A stretch of DNA of 64,000 nt from Lactarius indigo (lineage: Eukaryota > Basidiomycota > Agaricomycetes > Russulales > Russulaceae), in NCBI GenBank assembly GCA_025766275.1, contig JAFKAC010000074.1, positions 1-64,000 of the forward strand. The letters are read 5' to 3'. Under the pieces are notes generated by a model that was given only the letters and a program-made list of their open reading frames with translations, had not been told where the DNA came from and did no database searches. Both the position numbers and the translations under genes were made by a program. Below, in pieces: positions 1 to 11,613 of this stretch (position 1 is its first letter; every line of letters begins with the position of its first letter).

Positions 1-1190
1 TGGAATCCCTTTCCCTGAACACCTTGACCCACTCGATCCCTCACACTACAATGATCCTGCTGGTGGTTCTGAAGCACGTGGTGTAATCACCGAGTTGTAC
101 AGGGACCTTAAGCCACATCTCTGGCTGGCACTTGTGGACCCTGATCAAAGCATGATGTTCAAGAACATTGTAAGTTTTCAAATTTTCTCCTGGCACATCT
201 GATTAATTTGCTGCGGTGTAGTTTCTCAAGCAATTGGATCAAGAATGTGCAAATTCAGCACATGCAGTGCGCCCTATGTGCCCGTTTCTTCGACGGCCTC
301 AACCTCAGCTCGGCTCTGTTTGCCAGGAACTTTGATCGCACGACTTCTCCAGAGCTTCAAAAGCTCCTTGGAAGCCCAGCAAAACCCAGCATGACATATG
401 CACCCTTTCCACGGCTCATTTTCCCCAACTATGATGTCAGCAGCCACCGCCCATACTGGTCTATGGTACTTGTAAAAGTGCATATGATGGCCTGAGTTTC
501 ATAGCCATATAAACCACTGACACATTTTTTTTAGTTCCTTAAACTCATTTTTTATGGCCCTCATCAATCGATGGTGAGGCCACTGCAAAACGCTTGACAA
601 AGGGAGTGATCTGGGGTGTCAATTTGGCCACTCCTGGAATGATTGCAATGGCAGCCACCCTGGTAAGTAATGAGTGTTTGGATCTAGTGTCTTCCTTTGC
701 TAACTTGATAATGTAGCTCACGTATGTGTGCAGCCCGGACCAATCTTTTTCAGAGAGGACATTGGGGCCAAGCCACATTCCATGGGGGCAGTGTTTTAAC
801 TGCCATAAATGTGCTATCCTTAGTTTTCCTGCTACGCATTGCAAAGACCTACTTTCCTGGTACGACAAGGTACTCTTTGGGAAGGATCCAGATTCTACAG
901 AGTTGTCATCATCAGATAATTCGGGGCCTAGCACATGCAACGGCTATGCCAATGACTCAGACATCACAGACCTAGTCAGTTGTCTCGGCCAAGCGAAAGT
1001 TCACTCTCCAGCAATTCAACCCAACCCACTACCATTGACAGTCCCTCGTAGCCCGTCCCCTGCCCCATCTTCTGGCCAGATGGAGCGGCCTGAGCCTGAG
1101 AAAGTTGCAGAGGCTAATGAGCCACAGAATGTGGTGCAGACTAACAAGCCCACCACTCACAAGCCGAGGAGGAAAAATACCAAGAAATGA
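1..1190 (+). pseudogene. Remnant of a spliced basidiomycete hypothetical gene (5' end outside window)
   Basis: The first ~169 bases read as an open exon (GIPFPEHLDPLDP...) ending at a clean GTAAGT donor at 170. Further coding-like blocks lie at about 250-490 (ALFARNFDRTTSPELQ and FPRLIFPNYDV), about 580-665 (KGVIWGVNLATPGMIAMAATL is the core, followed by a GTAAGT donor at about 663) and 717-1190, a Ser/Pro-rich tail ending in basic residues. The order and style, with a mid-protein Gly-Val-Asn block and a polar tail, recall the very common Agaricomycete hypothetical families found near transposons; I cannot name the family with certainty. I could not join the second and third blocks without a stop or frame change, so I treat it as degraded. 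What is seen: exon-like blocks and donors. What is inferred: that they belong to one gene. Confidence 0.45.
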
Positions 1191-3181
1191 TACTAGCATA
1201 GATACATTCATGTTCTTCTTTCCCTACGACGTCCCTATATTTTTTGAATCGACGACGATTGATTTCTTTCTGGAAATGGTTAGTTTTCTGGTCATGTGAT
1301 CAGAAAGTTGGAATTGAGACGTCTGAGTCGCATCTGTTCTCTTTCTCTTATTACCTTAATCACCATTGACACTCCCGTCCTCTTCTCCAGCCTCACCATT
1401 GACGTCAACTCCCCCGTCAATGGTCTGGCGTCCAGCATCTTATCCAAGCTACCTTCTGAATCCCCATGCTGGACTTGGAGCACATGATACAATGTAAGCT
1501 TGTTGCTTTGCCATTGACACCCCTCTAGAGCTATACTGTCAATGTTTGCGGCCTCATCTCTTGGGACATGCACATCGACTGGGTCTTGACATGAACATTT
1601 CCAGTTTTTAATCTCCTTGCTAAACCTACCGTGAAATTAGTTTTACTGACTAGTCGTCCCCCTGGACCCTCCCCCCAGATCAAGACCGCCAACGACCGCA
1701 GCCAGATACAGATTTGGATATGCTGTCATCTGCGCTCACTTACAGCTCGACCTGCCCGCCATCATTGACACCTGGCACTACACCAGCACCGTCACACCTA
1801 CCTACACCACACAATTCAAGTCTGCCACCAATACCCCTCCCAACTGCCAACGCTGAGGGCTCAACAACAGGTCGCATGCACAAGAGTGTCAACTACGCCA
1901 AGCCAAAGCTCAACACGTGCGTTATCCCATCACACCCCTCAGCTTTCCTGACTCCTTATAACAGAAAGATGCACAAATCTGACCTGTAACCGTGCCCACA
2001 GACATCCCCACAGTCACGGAGTGGTGGCATAAATCGCACCCGTGCCTGCCTGTGGACGACGATGAGGAGAGCGATGGCACACAGGCAGATGAGGAGCCTC
2101 TCACGGGATCAAGGGTGCGTGCGGGCCTGGTGAATGTTGATGTGCATTGGCGGAGTGTGGTAGTCACCACCTCGTGGTGGTCTCTGATTGAGGTCAACAA
2201 GGGTCGACGACACAGCATGCTCGTGTGATGAAAGGAAACACTCTCCCCATCACAAGCCAGGTACGTCTCACAAGCTTCCGGTCACCTTCGCTGCCATTGC
2301 TAATGGCGCTCCCGATACCTCGACACTGTCCACAGGTCACGCGAGCTATCATGTCACCATCACCTCCAATCCTCATTAGACATTCCCTACAACACAGCAT
2401 CAGGGTACATGCAAGCCACCACGACCGCATGTGTCTAATAATCATTGTGTGTAGTTTGATGGGAGATTAATAAAAGGGGATTAGAATATAAGACGAAAAT
2501 AATAATAGTTTGAATATTGGTAAGAGAATAAGAAGGAAGATAAGACAGGCAATAAGAAAGAAGATAATTACAGTATTCTTATAATGTATATTATATTTAT
2601 AATGTCTATTATAATCTTATTGTGATTTATAATCAGGTGATCGATCTGGTAATACCACGTGTTCCTTTTAATAAATTCCGAGGCCTTATGATTGATTATA
2701 ATGCAACTGACAGATCTGACAAGCGAATTATAAAGTTGTTTATAAGAACTCACGATCTCTTAGATGAGTTATAAGGTTTGGGTGACATTATATCACATTA
2801 TGTCATTATAATTTATTATAAACTGCTGCCCGAATTTTGTGACAATGTCACATGTCACAACCCAACTGTCATCTCATATCAGACCCCTTTCACATTACAT
2901 CCTTGACCCACTTTTCAGGAGTTTTTGGACACCTCCGACACCATCCCCATGAGTTTCCTAACAGTCCAAACAACTCACCCCTGAAATTCCCAGTGGTGAT
3001 GAAAACCTTTATAAGTCTTGATACTAACTATATGTACATTTTAATCTGCTCTAGGAACCGGACTTCCACATTTCTGCAAAAGAGACTAGTTGGAACCTCC
3101 ATTGTTTGTTCGCCTCACACAGTTAAAGCGTAGTTTCCCTGCATCTTGAGAAATGTTTGGTCTCTCAGAAGATTCTGGAGT
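1191..3181. other. Anonymous, non-coding-looking stretch with an AT-rich block
   Basis: No reading frame here looks like a recognisable protein. The word ccattgac recurs several times between 1030 and 1780, which hints at a decayed repeat. Positions 2465-2830 are strongly AT-rich, with many ttataat words and no long open frame on either strand that looks coding. Confidence 0.4.
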
Positions 3182-3560
3182 ATGAGATTTCCCTTCAAGC
3201 ACTCAAGGAGGATGCATGCCATAGAAAAGGGCATAGTCAGCGATGCTGTTACAGTTGGTGGAGATTGGCGTCCTATCCCTGATATTCCAGATCACATGGC
3301 CTCCATTTTCTCAGAGGTTAGCCCTAACTTATTCTTCACGATACACATCACCTGACATACATTGACAGGACGACGGCACTGGTGGATGCTTAGAGGGCTA
3401 CACTCCTTGCGAAGAACAGGAGACTGAACAGAGACTGAACAGAGATTTCATTATGTGTAAGCAGTCTTATGTCATTTCAATTTGTTATTCCGGCTAATTT
3501 CCTTTTGTAGGGTTGACAGATATAGAGATACGAGGCCTTCCCAGAACATGGTTGCATTAA
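3182..3560 (+). CDS. Possible small three-exon gene or gene fragment, unknown function
   Basis: Three exon-like blocks join in frame: 3182-3316, 3369-3456 and 3511-3560. The introns are 3317-3368 (GTTAGC...CAG) and 3457-3510 (GTAAGC...TAG). The joined reading is 91 codons including the stop. The product has a motif GGDWRPIPDIPDHMASIF, then an acidic Cys-containing stretch, then IEIRGLPRTWLH at the end. The start is uncertain, because ATG codons at 3182 and 3212 are both possible and the real gene could begin further upstream. I do not recognise the family. The two well-formed fungal introns restoring one frame are the main support. It may be the tail of a larger decayed gene. Confidence 0.35.
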
Positions 3561-3641
3561 ATCTGAATATGTACGAATGTTACTGTCGGCCTAGGTATAA
3601 CATGGCATCGAAGTCTCAATGTGCCTCGGCAGCAAGATGTC

Positions 3642-4148
3642 AAGCCATTTTGTATCTCAATATTAGATTGCTCACACTGAACGCAGTCGTAACTTCTGGC
3701 TTAGTCGGTTGCCTCGTGTACTCACCTGAGTGACAATGCATCTCCTTTGTGTGTGGTGTGAAGGATTGTTACTGACGGGTGTCAGCAATGGGACGCACAG
3801 TTATTCGTGTTTGAAGCAGCAGGGATGTCAACCTCAAATCCTTGCAGTCAATCGCTGGACTGTTCCCTTGTCACCCCTCCCAATCTGCCGACACGATTTG
3901 GACACTTTTGCTTGCCCATCCTCATCACTTCTATGGCGTTGCTAGTCCTGTCCGCTGAGACTTGAGCTGATTTGCTTGCTCCAAGTGACCCTATCATGAA
4001 CACAGTGAAGTGGGGTGTATTCAGTTCATTGCCCATTGTACCTGGATAGGTGATTCGTGCCCATCGGGTCTGCTGCAGCGAAGATGTCAAGCCATCTTGT
4101 ATTGCTCACACTGAACAATAACTTCGAGCCCAGTTGGTTGATTGCCCG
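3642..4148 (+). repeat. Diverged direct repeat pair
   Basis: Two copies, about 3642-3714 and 4081-4148, share agatgtcaagccat, ttgtat, ttgctcacactgaac and a following cagt/ggttg block. The first copy carries extra bases in the middle. They look like an old segmental duplication within non-coding DNA. Confidence 0.5.
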
Positions 4149-5569
4149 CAGCCAACGCCCAGCGGTCTCCACACAGCAGATAGTGAGTTGGGATATTTTT
4201 GGCATAGATTATATACTACTGACACAACACTGTTTTATGAGGATATCTAGACCTTTTCATTGTCCCTCTGTGCCACGGCCCTCCATGAGGAAATGCGACC
4301 TGAATCTGTTGCAAAGGGCGGTCAAAAATGAGGCTTGCCCTGGCAAACCCACTGAAACGCGCGTCGATCATCATTTCCGCTCGGAGGGGTCATTGTTGCA
4401 TCTGTGGAAGGGTGAACGGTGTGCGATAACAGAAATCTTAAAAAACTCACCCAGTTTTCAACCGGTACAATCACAGCTCTTTTGAACCAACTGCAAAGCT
4501 GATAAACCACGCGAACGAATCGAAAAGCCATCTAAGCGAAGTAAACTATTTTTTTTGTTCAATTGAATGTGGGACTCACCATGAGATTGTAGGAAAGGTG
4601 TTGAATGTCGTTGATGTGGAGTGGAGTTGGGTCAGTACTACCGGTTCTGGTGGCGCTGCGTCGGGGACCGCGTTTGATGACACATCGTCCTCGAGAATGC
4701 TGTCGCCCCGAAGAAAGGGCGCCGCGCCCCCACTCCTCAAGTGTACGCTTTTTTGTTGATACTTTCCCGTGTTTTGAAACTTTTTTTCAACTCAAGGCGA
4801 ATGTTTTCTTTTTCATTTTTTGAATCGATTTCCGTGCATCTTGGAGTACAATTTTTATGTATGCATAGAACTTGCTCATGTCAATTGAATGTCCCCATTT
4901 GCATGCATCTTCGATACAGGCCTCTCACTTATGTGAAGCAATTTGTTGGGTTCGGGGCTTTTTCTTTTTTCTTTTTTGGTTTGAACAACCTTAGTACGAA
5001 AATAAAAAATTTGATCATACAGAAAGCGTTCCAAAGCGTTCAGAGCGTTCAAAAAGCGTTCAAACGCTAAGCGATGTCTATTGATAGTACATGGATCCAG
5101 AGGCTAGATCTAGACCGACATATTAGATAATCGTAATAGGACTCCGCATCTAATCTCTACAGTACATAATACAAGACCGGTATTCAGCTCCATACAGAGA
5201 GAAATTTAAGAGAGGTATCGTGGGCTGAGCCTCATGCGGAATAGGTAATAGCCGAGAAAAATAACTAGGCTAGTGAGTCACCTCACCAGAGGAAACCGGG
5301 AAAACAGAAGAGTGTAAAGGGCGTGAAGAGAACGGCAGAGGAGTTATCATATAGGCGGAGACGTACTAAGGTCCTCGCAGAGGAGCTGCCTTGTGGCAGG
5401 GTCTTGGGCTTGCGGTCTTGAAGCTGCGCCGGTAGATTGGAGGAAGAGACATAGGGTAGAAGCGAGTTGGAAATGGTAAATGACACCAAAGACGAGGGCG
5501 CGTTACCGTTTCATCGGATGTCAGACGTTAAGAGTCTGTACACGTGATCAAACGAGACACATTGCTGAA
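4149..5569. other. Anonymous region; possible C-terminal exon at 4590-4760
   Basis: No recognisable gene. One frame at roughly 4590-4760 reads as a Ser/Thr/Gly-rich tail (VSTTGSGGAASGTAFDD and so on) that could be the last exon of a lost gene, but it has no partner exon I can see. The rest looks non-coding and contains poly-T tracts near 4740-4980. Confidence 0.3.
5023..5070 (+). repeat. Short tandem repeat, aaagcgttc-type unit
   Basis: The word aaagcgttc or a close variant is repeated about four to five times in succession. Confidence 0.6.
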
Positions 5570-7903
5570 CTAAGAGGAAACATACGCAATGACCTCAGGA
5601 GAATGGTTAAAGCCGTATGGCTCCTCTTTGGGGCGCAACTCGTGTTTCAATAAAAGGGGCGTCTTACTTTGGAGCCAGCTGGGGTCATAGGCGTTGACTG
5701 GGAGACCTGGAGGGGCATATTGCGCTTGACGAACCTTCTGAGAGCCGGTGCGTATGTGCGTGAACATGCCACGTTTGTCGAGAATGAAGGCGTTAATGTG
5801 ATTCCGGTGATGCAAATCATCAAAAACTTTGAGCCAATGGTGGATGTCAGGATGCCGCCAGCTTGGTTTGACGACAGTGTATGTTGTCTGGCCGGTATTA
5901 GAATCAAAGGAAGACTCATCCGAGGACATTCCGTCTGCTCCCAATGCATCCATGACCTCAAGGTGCTTCTTCAGTGGGTCATAGAGCTTAACAATCTCGC
6001 GGCGACGTTGAAATAACTGTAGCTTAGATGAGTGTATTCCCAGGTAGGGATATACGACAACGTACTTGGTATTTGCGCTGCTTGCGGTTATGTTTGGACC
6101 GCTCTGCAACTTTGGCTGCCTGAGGTAGCATGTCTCGTTTCCAGCGTGATTTCAGACTCTTGATCCTGCTGTTAAAAGCCTTCTCAATCGCCTTTCGCAT
6201 CTCTGATGTATCGTCACGTCCTGTCTTCTCAATAAGATAAACAGCGAATGCTCGGCCGGCAGAAACATTCCATGGCGATTTCGGATCCCCTGCTATGTCA
6301 ACCATGAAGTCCGCAGCTGTCGTTTCACATGCGTTCACTCCATGGCCACTGTTCTCCCACTCGGACGCAAATGCAGAAAGCCGAGAAGGTGATGGCATGG
6401 AGCCATAAGGTGGGCTTGCACCTAGCAGTAAGGCAAGTTCGTCTCGAACGAGTTTCTGGTTTCAGCGCAATTGGATCAGTCTAGGACATGATATCAAGAT
6501 TGGGACTTAAGGACTGACAGCTAGTGCTTTATCTTCGTCAGCACGGCGCAATGGGCTCCTCCTACGCCTGCTGGACTTCTTTTGACCACCGCGACACCCA
6601 GTTCTGTGAGTGGGGCTAGTGTTCTTTACTATCTGTTCGAGCAGATCGACGATGTATGCTTGTTGTTCAAAGCCGCCGGAGTTCTGAGAAGTGAGTCATG
6701 AGTCACACAACTCCGAGCCTACCAAGAAGGCAACAGATATCATTCACGTACGGAGCGGCCAACCGATGATGCACCCTGACGCTGGTCTGCTCTGCGCAGA
6801 TATGGAGAAGTTGTAGGCGAATCCCGCGGCTGCGAGTGCGACTCCCCTTGAGACGAAAGCCGCGAAGTGTGGGAACGGGGAGCATTGGACTGTGCGAATA
6901 GTTGAGGCAGTGGCTGAGACGTTTGACGCCCATTAGCAATGGCAAGCGTGAGTCAAATATATGAAGCGTACACTCGGTCCTCCATTACTTTCACTGTCTA
7001 CCCTGTCGCCCTGACCATCTTGGTCAATGTTTTCTACGACTTCTGACTTGTCTGGTTCCTCGTCCAAGTCAGGATCTTCAATTACCGGTGAGTCAGACGC
7101 ATAAAAATTCCGAGGGTCATGACTGGGCTCGATTGGTGGCAAGAGTTGCTCTACTTGGATGAGCTTCGGTCGTAAGTTTCCTTTTGCTTTCCTTTGGATG
7201 CCGTTTGAATGGTAACCTATTTGAAAGGAAGGATAAGGTGAACGACGATACTCAAGTAGGGTATTTCTTACGCTTTCATCTTCGGAATACGCTTCGTCTT
7301 CACTGCTTGAACCCGCAGGATAACTACAAGGTACCCGTCTGAGTCGTCTGCGTGCAGGCCTGGTTTTTATTGCCACTCTTGGGGTCGCTAAAGTTTCTTC
7401 AAACGGCTAGTTAAATAGCAATACCTTCAGAGAGGCCGTCGCACGAGGTTAAAAATCAACATGGCGCACTCCTATCTGCTCGTGACCGAGACTGGTACTG
7501 CCCGGGGTATCGACGTACGGGCGCTTCTTGGTCCGAGCTTGGAACATGTGAAGATCTTACCCCACGGCACAATGGCGAAAGCACACTTACGTGTTCTGTC
7601 GCACTCTAGGATTGACTCTGAGTCTGCTAAGAAGGCGTGGGTACATCAACGAACAAACTCGATGTGGCAGCGAACGTGGGGTTTTACCATCGCCAGACCA
7701 GGAACCACCTCGATTTGCGCCCCCGGAGATGCTGTGGCATTGGAAACTTCTACATACCCAACATGGGAACTTCACAACAGTCGATAGCATCTGCACTCAC
7801 CGTCAGGAGTGGCGTTTTCTTCTTCGTCATCAGCAAGTAGATCTTCCTCTAACGCAGTTAGATCGCGTGCACTTGCACCGTGAGTGGGGCGACCCCTGAA
7901 CAT
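5570..7903 (-). CDS. Conserved Agaricomycete hypothetical protein, multi-exon, minus strand
   Basis: The 3' part splices cleanly. The last exon is 5570-6016, the intron 6017-6065 (GTACGT...CAG, 49 nt), and a large exon begins at 6066. Upstream introns include 6682-6751 and 6914-6971; the exon 6752-6913 encodes a Ser/Arg/Gln-rich linker. The C-terminal half carries the features of this family: a basic RKQRKYQ/RRREIV segment, then LGADGMSSDES, then WRHPDIHHWL, LPVNAYDPSWL and a short tail. The N-terminal part is acidic and low-complexity (EEDLLADDEEE), probably starting at ATG 7903. The exon chain between about 7000 and 7730 is not fully resolved, so the exact N-terminus is tentative. The family is common in mushroom genomes, often in transposon-rich DNA; function is unknown. 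A frame break in the unresolved part cannot be excluded. Confidence 0.6.
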
Positions 7904-9787
7904 GAGATGTCGGTTGTGGCCCCGAGATTCAGACTCTGGAGGGAGGGGCGTACATGAGTAGGTGAAAGACAACGAATAGTTTCGTACGACCCACTGAATG
8001 GAAGAGGAACGCCAGACTGATCGGGGCTGAACTACTCGCAGATCTAAGGTGAAATGCCCTATGGAGTTATGCCACAGCTAGACAGAGTGCAGACAGTCTG
8101 GAGAGAGACCTTAAATACCGCAATAAGTACCGCGCCCATGTGGTCTTAAAGGATTGGGGATTGCTTTGTAAACGGTGTGCAGCAAGGTGTGCAGTACGTG
8201 AAACCCAGATTCCAACCCACAGCGTGATGGATAGAAGGCTAGATATCCATCAGAACCTTTCAATATCGCTGAGCTATTCACACATAGGACAAAAGGATTC
8301 GAGTTGCCGAAATACATAATCACCTAACCTATTCCTGGGTGAGAGAAGAGCTTTGTGCGCATACTGTAGGCCGGCGCCCTGCACATATCACAGCTCAGCA
8401 CCACACCACCGTGACCATTGTCCATCCGTTTCTGGTTACCGTAGAAATCAGGTACCATTGTTCTGTTCGCTTGTCACCGCATCGCATCGCGATTTTTATC
8501 TACTTCAAGGACGTAAGGACTCATTGTAGTCATATTCTGGGTTAGCCTTATGTGACGAATGAAATATTAGTGAATCGCAAGTTCGCAACGCTCAAAACTG
8601 TGTCGGGCGACATATGTCTGCTAACACCTGGAGTGGACTAAGAGAGTCAGGGGGAGTGAGTCATTCACCATTTCTAAGGTCTCGACGGCAATCAAGCACT
8701 TCGGTCAAACGAGGCATGACGCATGATGCATGATGCATGACGCGTGACTGGGTTGATGGTATTAAAAAAAAAAAACGATGTCAGACGCGCTAGTAGTCAA
8801 CTAGTCAACTAGTCAACCCTCGTGCCCGCTCAGGCTGCTCATTCATCTATCCGGAGGATTCCGTGGGGCGTCCAAACGTAGGCTAATTATAGGCAACTTT
8901 CGAGCTTGGGTGAGGCCAGGAGTCTCAAGATACTCTGCATGTGTTTGTTCGATCGTGTCTGCAGAGAGTTACGTGTGCTTTTCTATACCAAACACTTGAC
9001 CGAAGGCGTGCTTTGATGAATTCGAGAAAAAAAGTGTCAGTGGCAAGGCCCGACGGTGAGCTTGAGGGAAAGGCAGTCAGATTCACAGACGCCGATTTTG
9101 CTTTGAAGGAGCACAGGCACTCTCGGGCTAGGTCTTCCTACTTATTGCATCGCCAGCCACAGCTTACTCAAGAGTCCTGATCCTCCGGTTCCTCGGGTGC
9201 ATAATCAATACACCAGACTCAAACGGTTAATGCGGTCGCCGGGTACACGATTGGTTGGTTGGGTGTTGTCTTCGGCGCGGACCCGGATGCCCCGACCCTT
9301 CCTGCTGCTAGCGGGGAACTTGTCAGCTTTCGCATTCGCCACTCTCATACTAAACATATCAATATCACTACGTTCGCGATGCAGTAGAAGAGGTTATAGC
9401 GTTTACGTCCTGATTGAACGTCGTGGATATATTCGCGAAGGCGCTAGCCTAACCAAAGGTCGAAACGTTTACGCGCAAGTTAGCCCCGACTCCCAACCGA
9501 TTGAGTGGGAGTGTTTGATGGCAGCAATAGGTAGAAGTACGGACGAGAGTAGTACAGACACATGGACTGTAATTGTGATGTTACAGATCGGGAAAGAGTA
9601 TGACCAGATGCGCAGTTGCGCAAGGGCCCGGGGTGCACAACTGCTAGTGTAAAGTGGATAAGGGCACGTAAAAAACGGTAGCACAAATTGTATGCACCTT
9701 AGTTGGACCTGTCCAGACGGAGGTGAGTAGCCACATTTTGAGACGACATAGAAAGCCTGACCGACTTGTACTTCGTCGACAATTGCG
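7904..9787. other. No gene seen; short local repeats
   Basis: This stretch would hold the promoter of the minus-strand gene ending at 7903. Two micro-repeats are visible: gcatgacgcatgatgcatgatgcatg at about 8715-8745 in 7-bp steps, and agtcaact repeated at 8794-8816. A 151-codon open frame at 9197-9652 has no recognisable features and is not called. Confidence 0.35.
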
Positions 9788-11375
9788 TCACAATTTGCCA
9801 CCTTTGCGATAGCGAACGAGGTCGCACAGTGCCCTCCCTTTGAATGACTGCAATTGTTCTCCAAGTGATTCAAATGTCATGGAAGACCTAAAGTGAGACG
9901 AGCCGCATTCTCCAATTCCGGAGCAAGCCCCATGCTACCCGCAATAGCACACGCACGGAACGCTTCAGCCTCAACTGGCGCAGGAAACGTTCCAAGTTCA
10001 ATCCCCGCACGGATATTGGACTGAACTAATTCCATGTCGTATTTCTGGCAGGCAGCGAATAAGGCGAACACCTTTTCATAGGGGTCGGGTATGACGGGGG
10101 AAACGGGGTAAAGCGATGAGATGAGGGTATTCAGCAGGTCAGCGTTCTCGGTCAATTGGATCACAGGAAGGCCATCTATGAGTTCGTCGTCGGGTGGCTG
10201 GGGGAGAGAGAGAATATCGGTGACGATAAGGCGAGCAGTGACTGGTGGACACGGAAATCGACTTGGTCAGACGACCGGACTATAATATTCGTGTCAGGTG
10301 TGTCCAAACACGATGGCACGGATAGAGGATCCAAGTTTGCGGAGGTTGGCTCTTCCTTCACGAGAGCCAGAGCTGAATCTGCCTGTGGGTGTTTGTATTA
10401 GTTATCGCGATTAGGCCTAGTACACCAGTTCTACGTACCTTTTCTATCACCTCATGAACGACAGCGGTCAGGGCCCCCTAGAAAGCGCGTATGACCTGGC
10501 TGTGGCTGGATATCTCCACACACGAACACGCTTGAGAATGACGTGTGTCGGAGATTTCAGATCCGATGTGGCGTGCCCGTGCATCTTCGAACCCGACGAG
10601 ATCGAAAAGATGAAGAGATTCCACTATGGCCCTGATGTAATCGTCAAGCCACGGCGGAAAAGAGTAGTGACTAGAGCGAGGTCCTGAACAACGCAGACGA
10701 TTCACGCTATCGGGCGAACCAGAGTTTCTGAGCTCAAGGACACTCGATTTGAGATCTGTTCGGATTTGCTGGTGATACTTCCAAAGCTCATGGAGATAGG
10801 CGCCTGTCATGCCGGGGAATTCAAGCTTGTCTCCCAAATCCTCGATCGTCATTGAGAGGCGCAATGTAACTCGCGCAGCCTGAACCGCCTCTTGACGGAG
10901 TTCGTGCTGTTGTGCAAGGAAATAAACGTGGAGTACTGTCTCTGGGCGAAGGAATGGCGGATCCTGTCAAGAGATGACTCCTCGGATATGAATTAAAACT
11001 GAGTCCACTCGACACTTCTGAGCAACGGCTAGGAGCGCCATGATCTTCTCCGTGGTCGAAGGAAGGACAGGAGCGACGGGGTAAACGAAAGTGAGGAGGC
11101 TGTAAAGGGTTGCCTTGCTTTCCGGTAGTTCGACTACCGGAGGCAGTTCTTGCTTTTCACCGTTGGGGACGTCGGAAGTGTTTGAAACGTTTTGAATGAG
11201 CTCTTGAAGTACCGGGGAGCAAATGACAAGGTAAAGCTTAATCACCCGGCCCGGGCCGGAAATCATGGGAGTCGTAAGAGCGAAGAACGATATCCGATCC
11301 AGGGAAATCGAAGTGTAATGTCTCGTCTGAGGCGACCTCGATTGGTCTAGGAGTTGCAGGAGGGACAATAGGCAT
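9788..11375 (-). pseudogene. Broken gene for a protein with two BTB/POZ-like modules
   Basis: Minus strand. The first module starts at ATG 11375 and reads through GSDIVLRSYDSHDF to a conserved LPPVVELPES...LLTFVYPVAPVLPSTTEKIMALL core, then TIEDLGDKLEFPGMTGAYLHELW and LRNSG. After an intron at 10383-10438 (GTACGT...CAG) the second module begins (DTNIIVRSSDQVDFRVHQSLLALSS) and continues with LNTLISSLYPVSPVIP and a short C-terminal tail ending at 9788. Fungal BTB proteins of this type are thought to mediate protein-protein contacts. The copy is clearly dead. It has a GC-rich 10-nt insertion near 11250, an in-frame TGA at 10967-10969, a TAG at 10478-10480, a frame change at a (TC)n tract near 10200 and a one-base loss near 9878. 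The recognisable modules and their order are seen directly; the double-BTB architecture is inferred from them. Confidence 0.7.
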
Positions 11376-11613
11376 TGTGGGGTACGTCGCTGGTAATCCA
11401 CTGTAGCTTTAAAAAGAGCCCGGTAGGGGCAGGCCGCAAGCCATAGGATGAGGTAACTAGCGACTGCGGACCGTCCTTCGGGCCGGCCTTTACCTACTGC
11501 TGTAGTCTATCTCGTATTGTACTCCATAAGTGGAAATATGTCATACATGCAATTTAAACGAGAGGTTTCCAAGCGTCATTACCGCTCGTCTCTCATCCCT
11601 CTCTGTCGTCAAC

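Noticed and set aside
7461..7787. 108-codon plus-strand frame starting MAHSYLLVTE
   Set aside because: It is antisense to exon-like blocks of the minus-strand gene 5570-7903.
9197..9652. 151-codon plus-strand open frame with a hydrophobic stretch
   Set aside because: No recognisable motif, no intron partner, no context; treated as chance.
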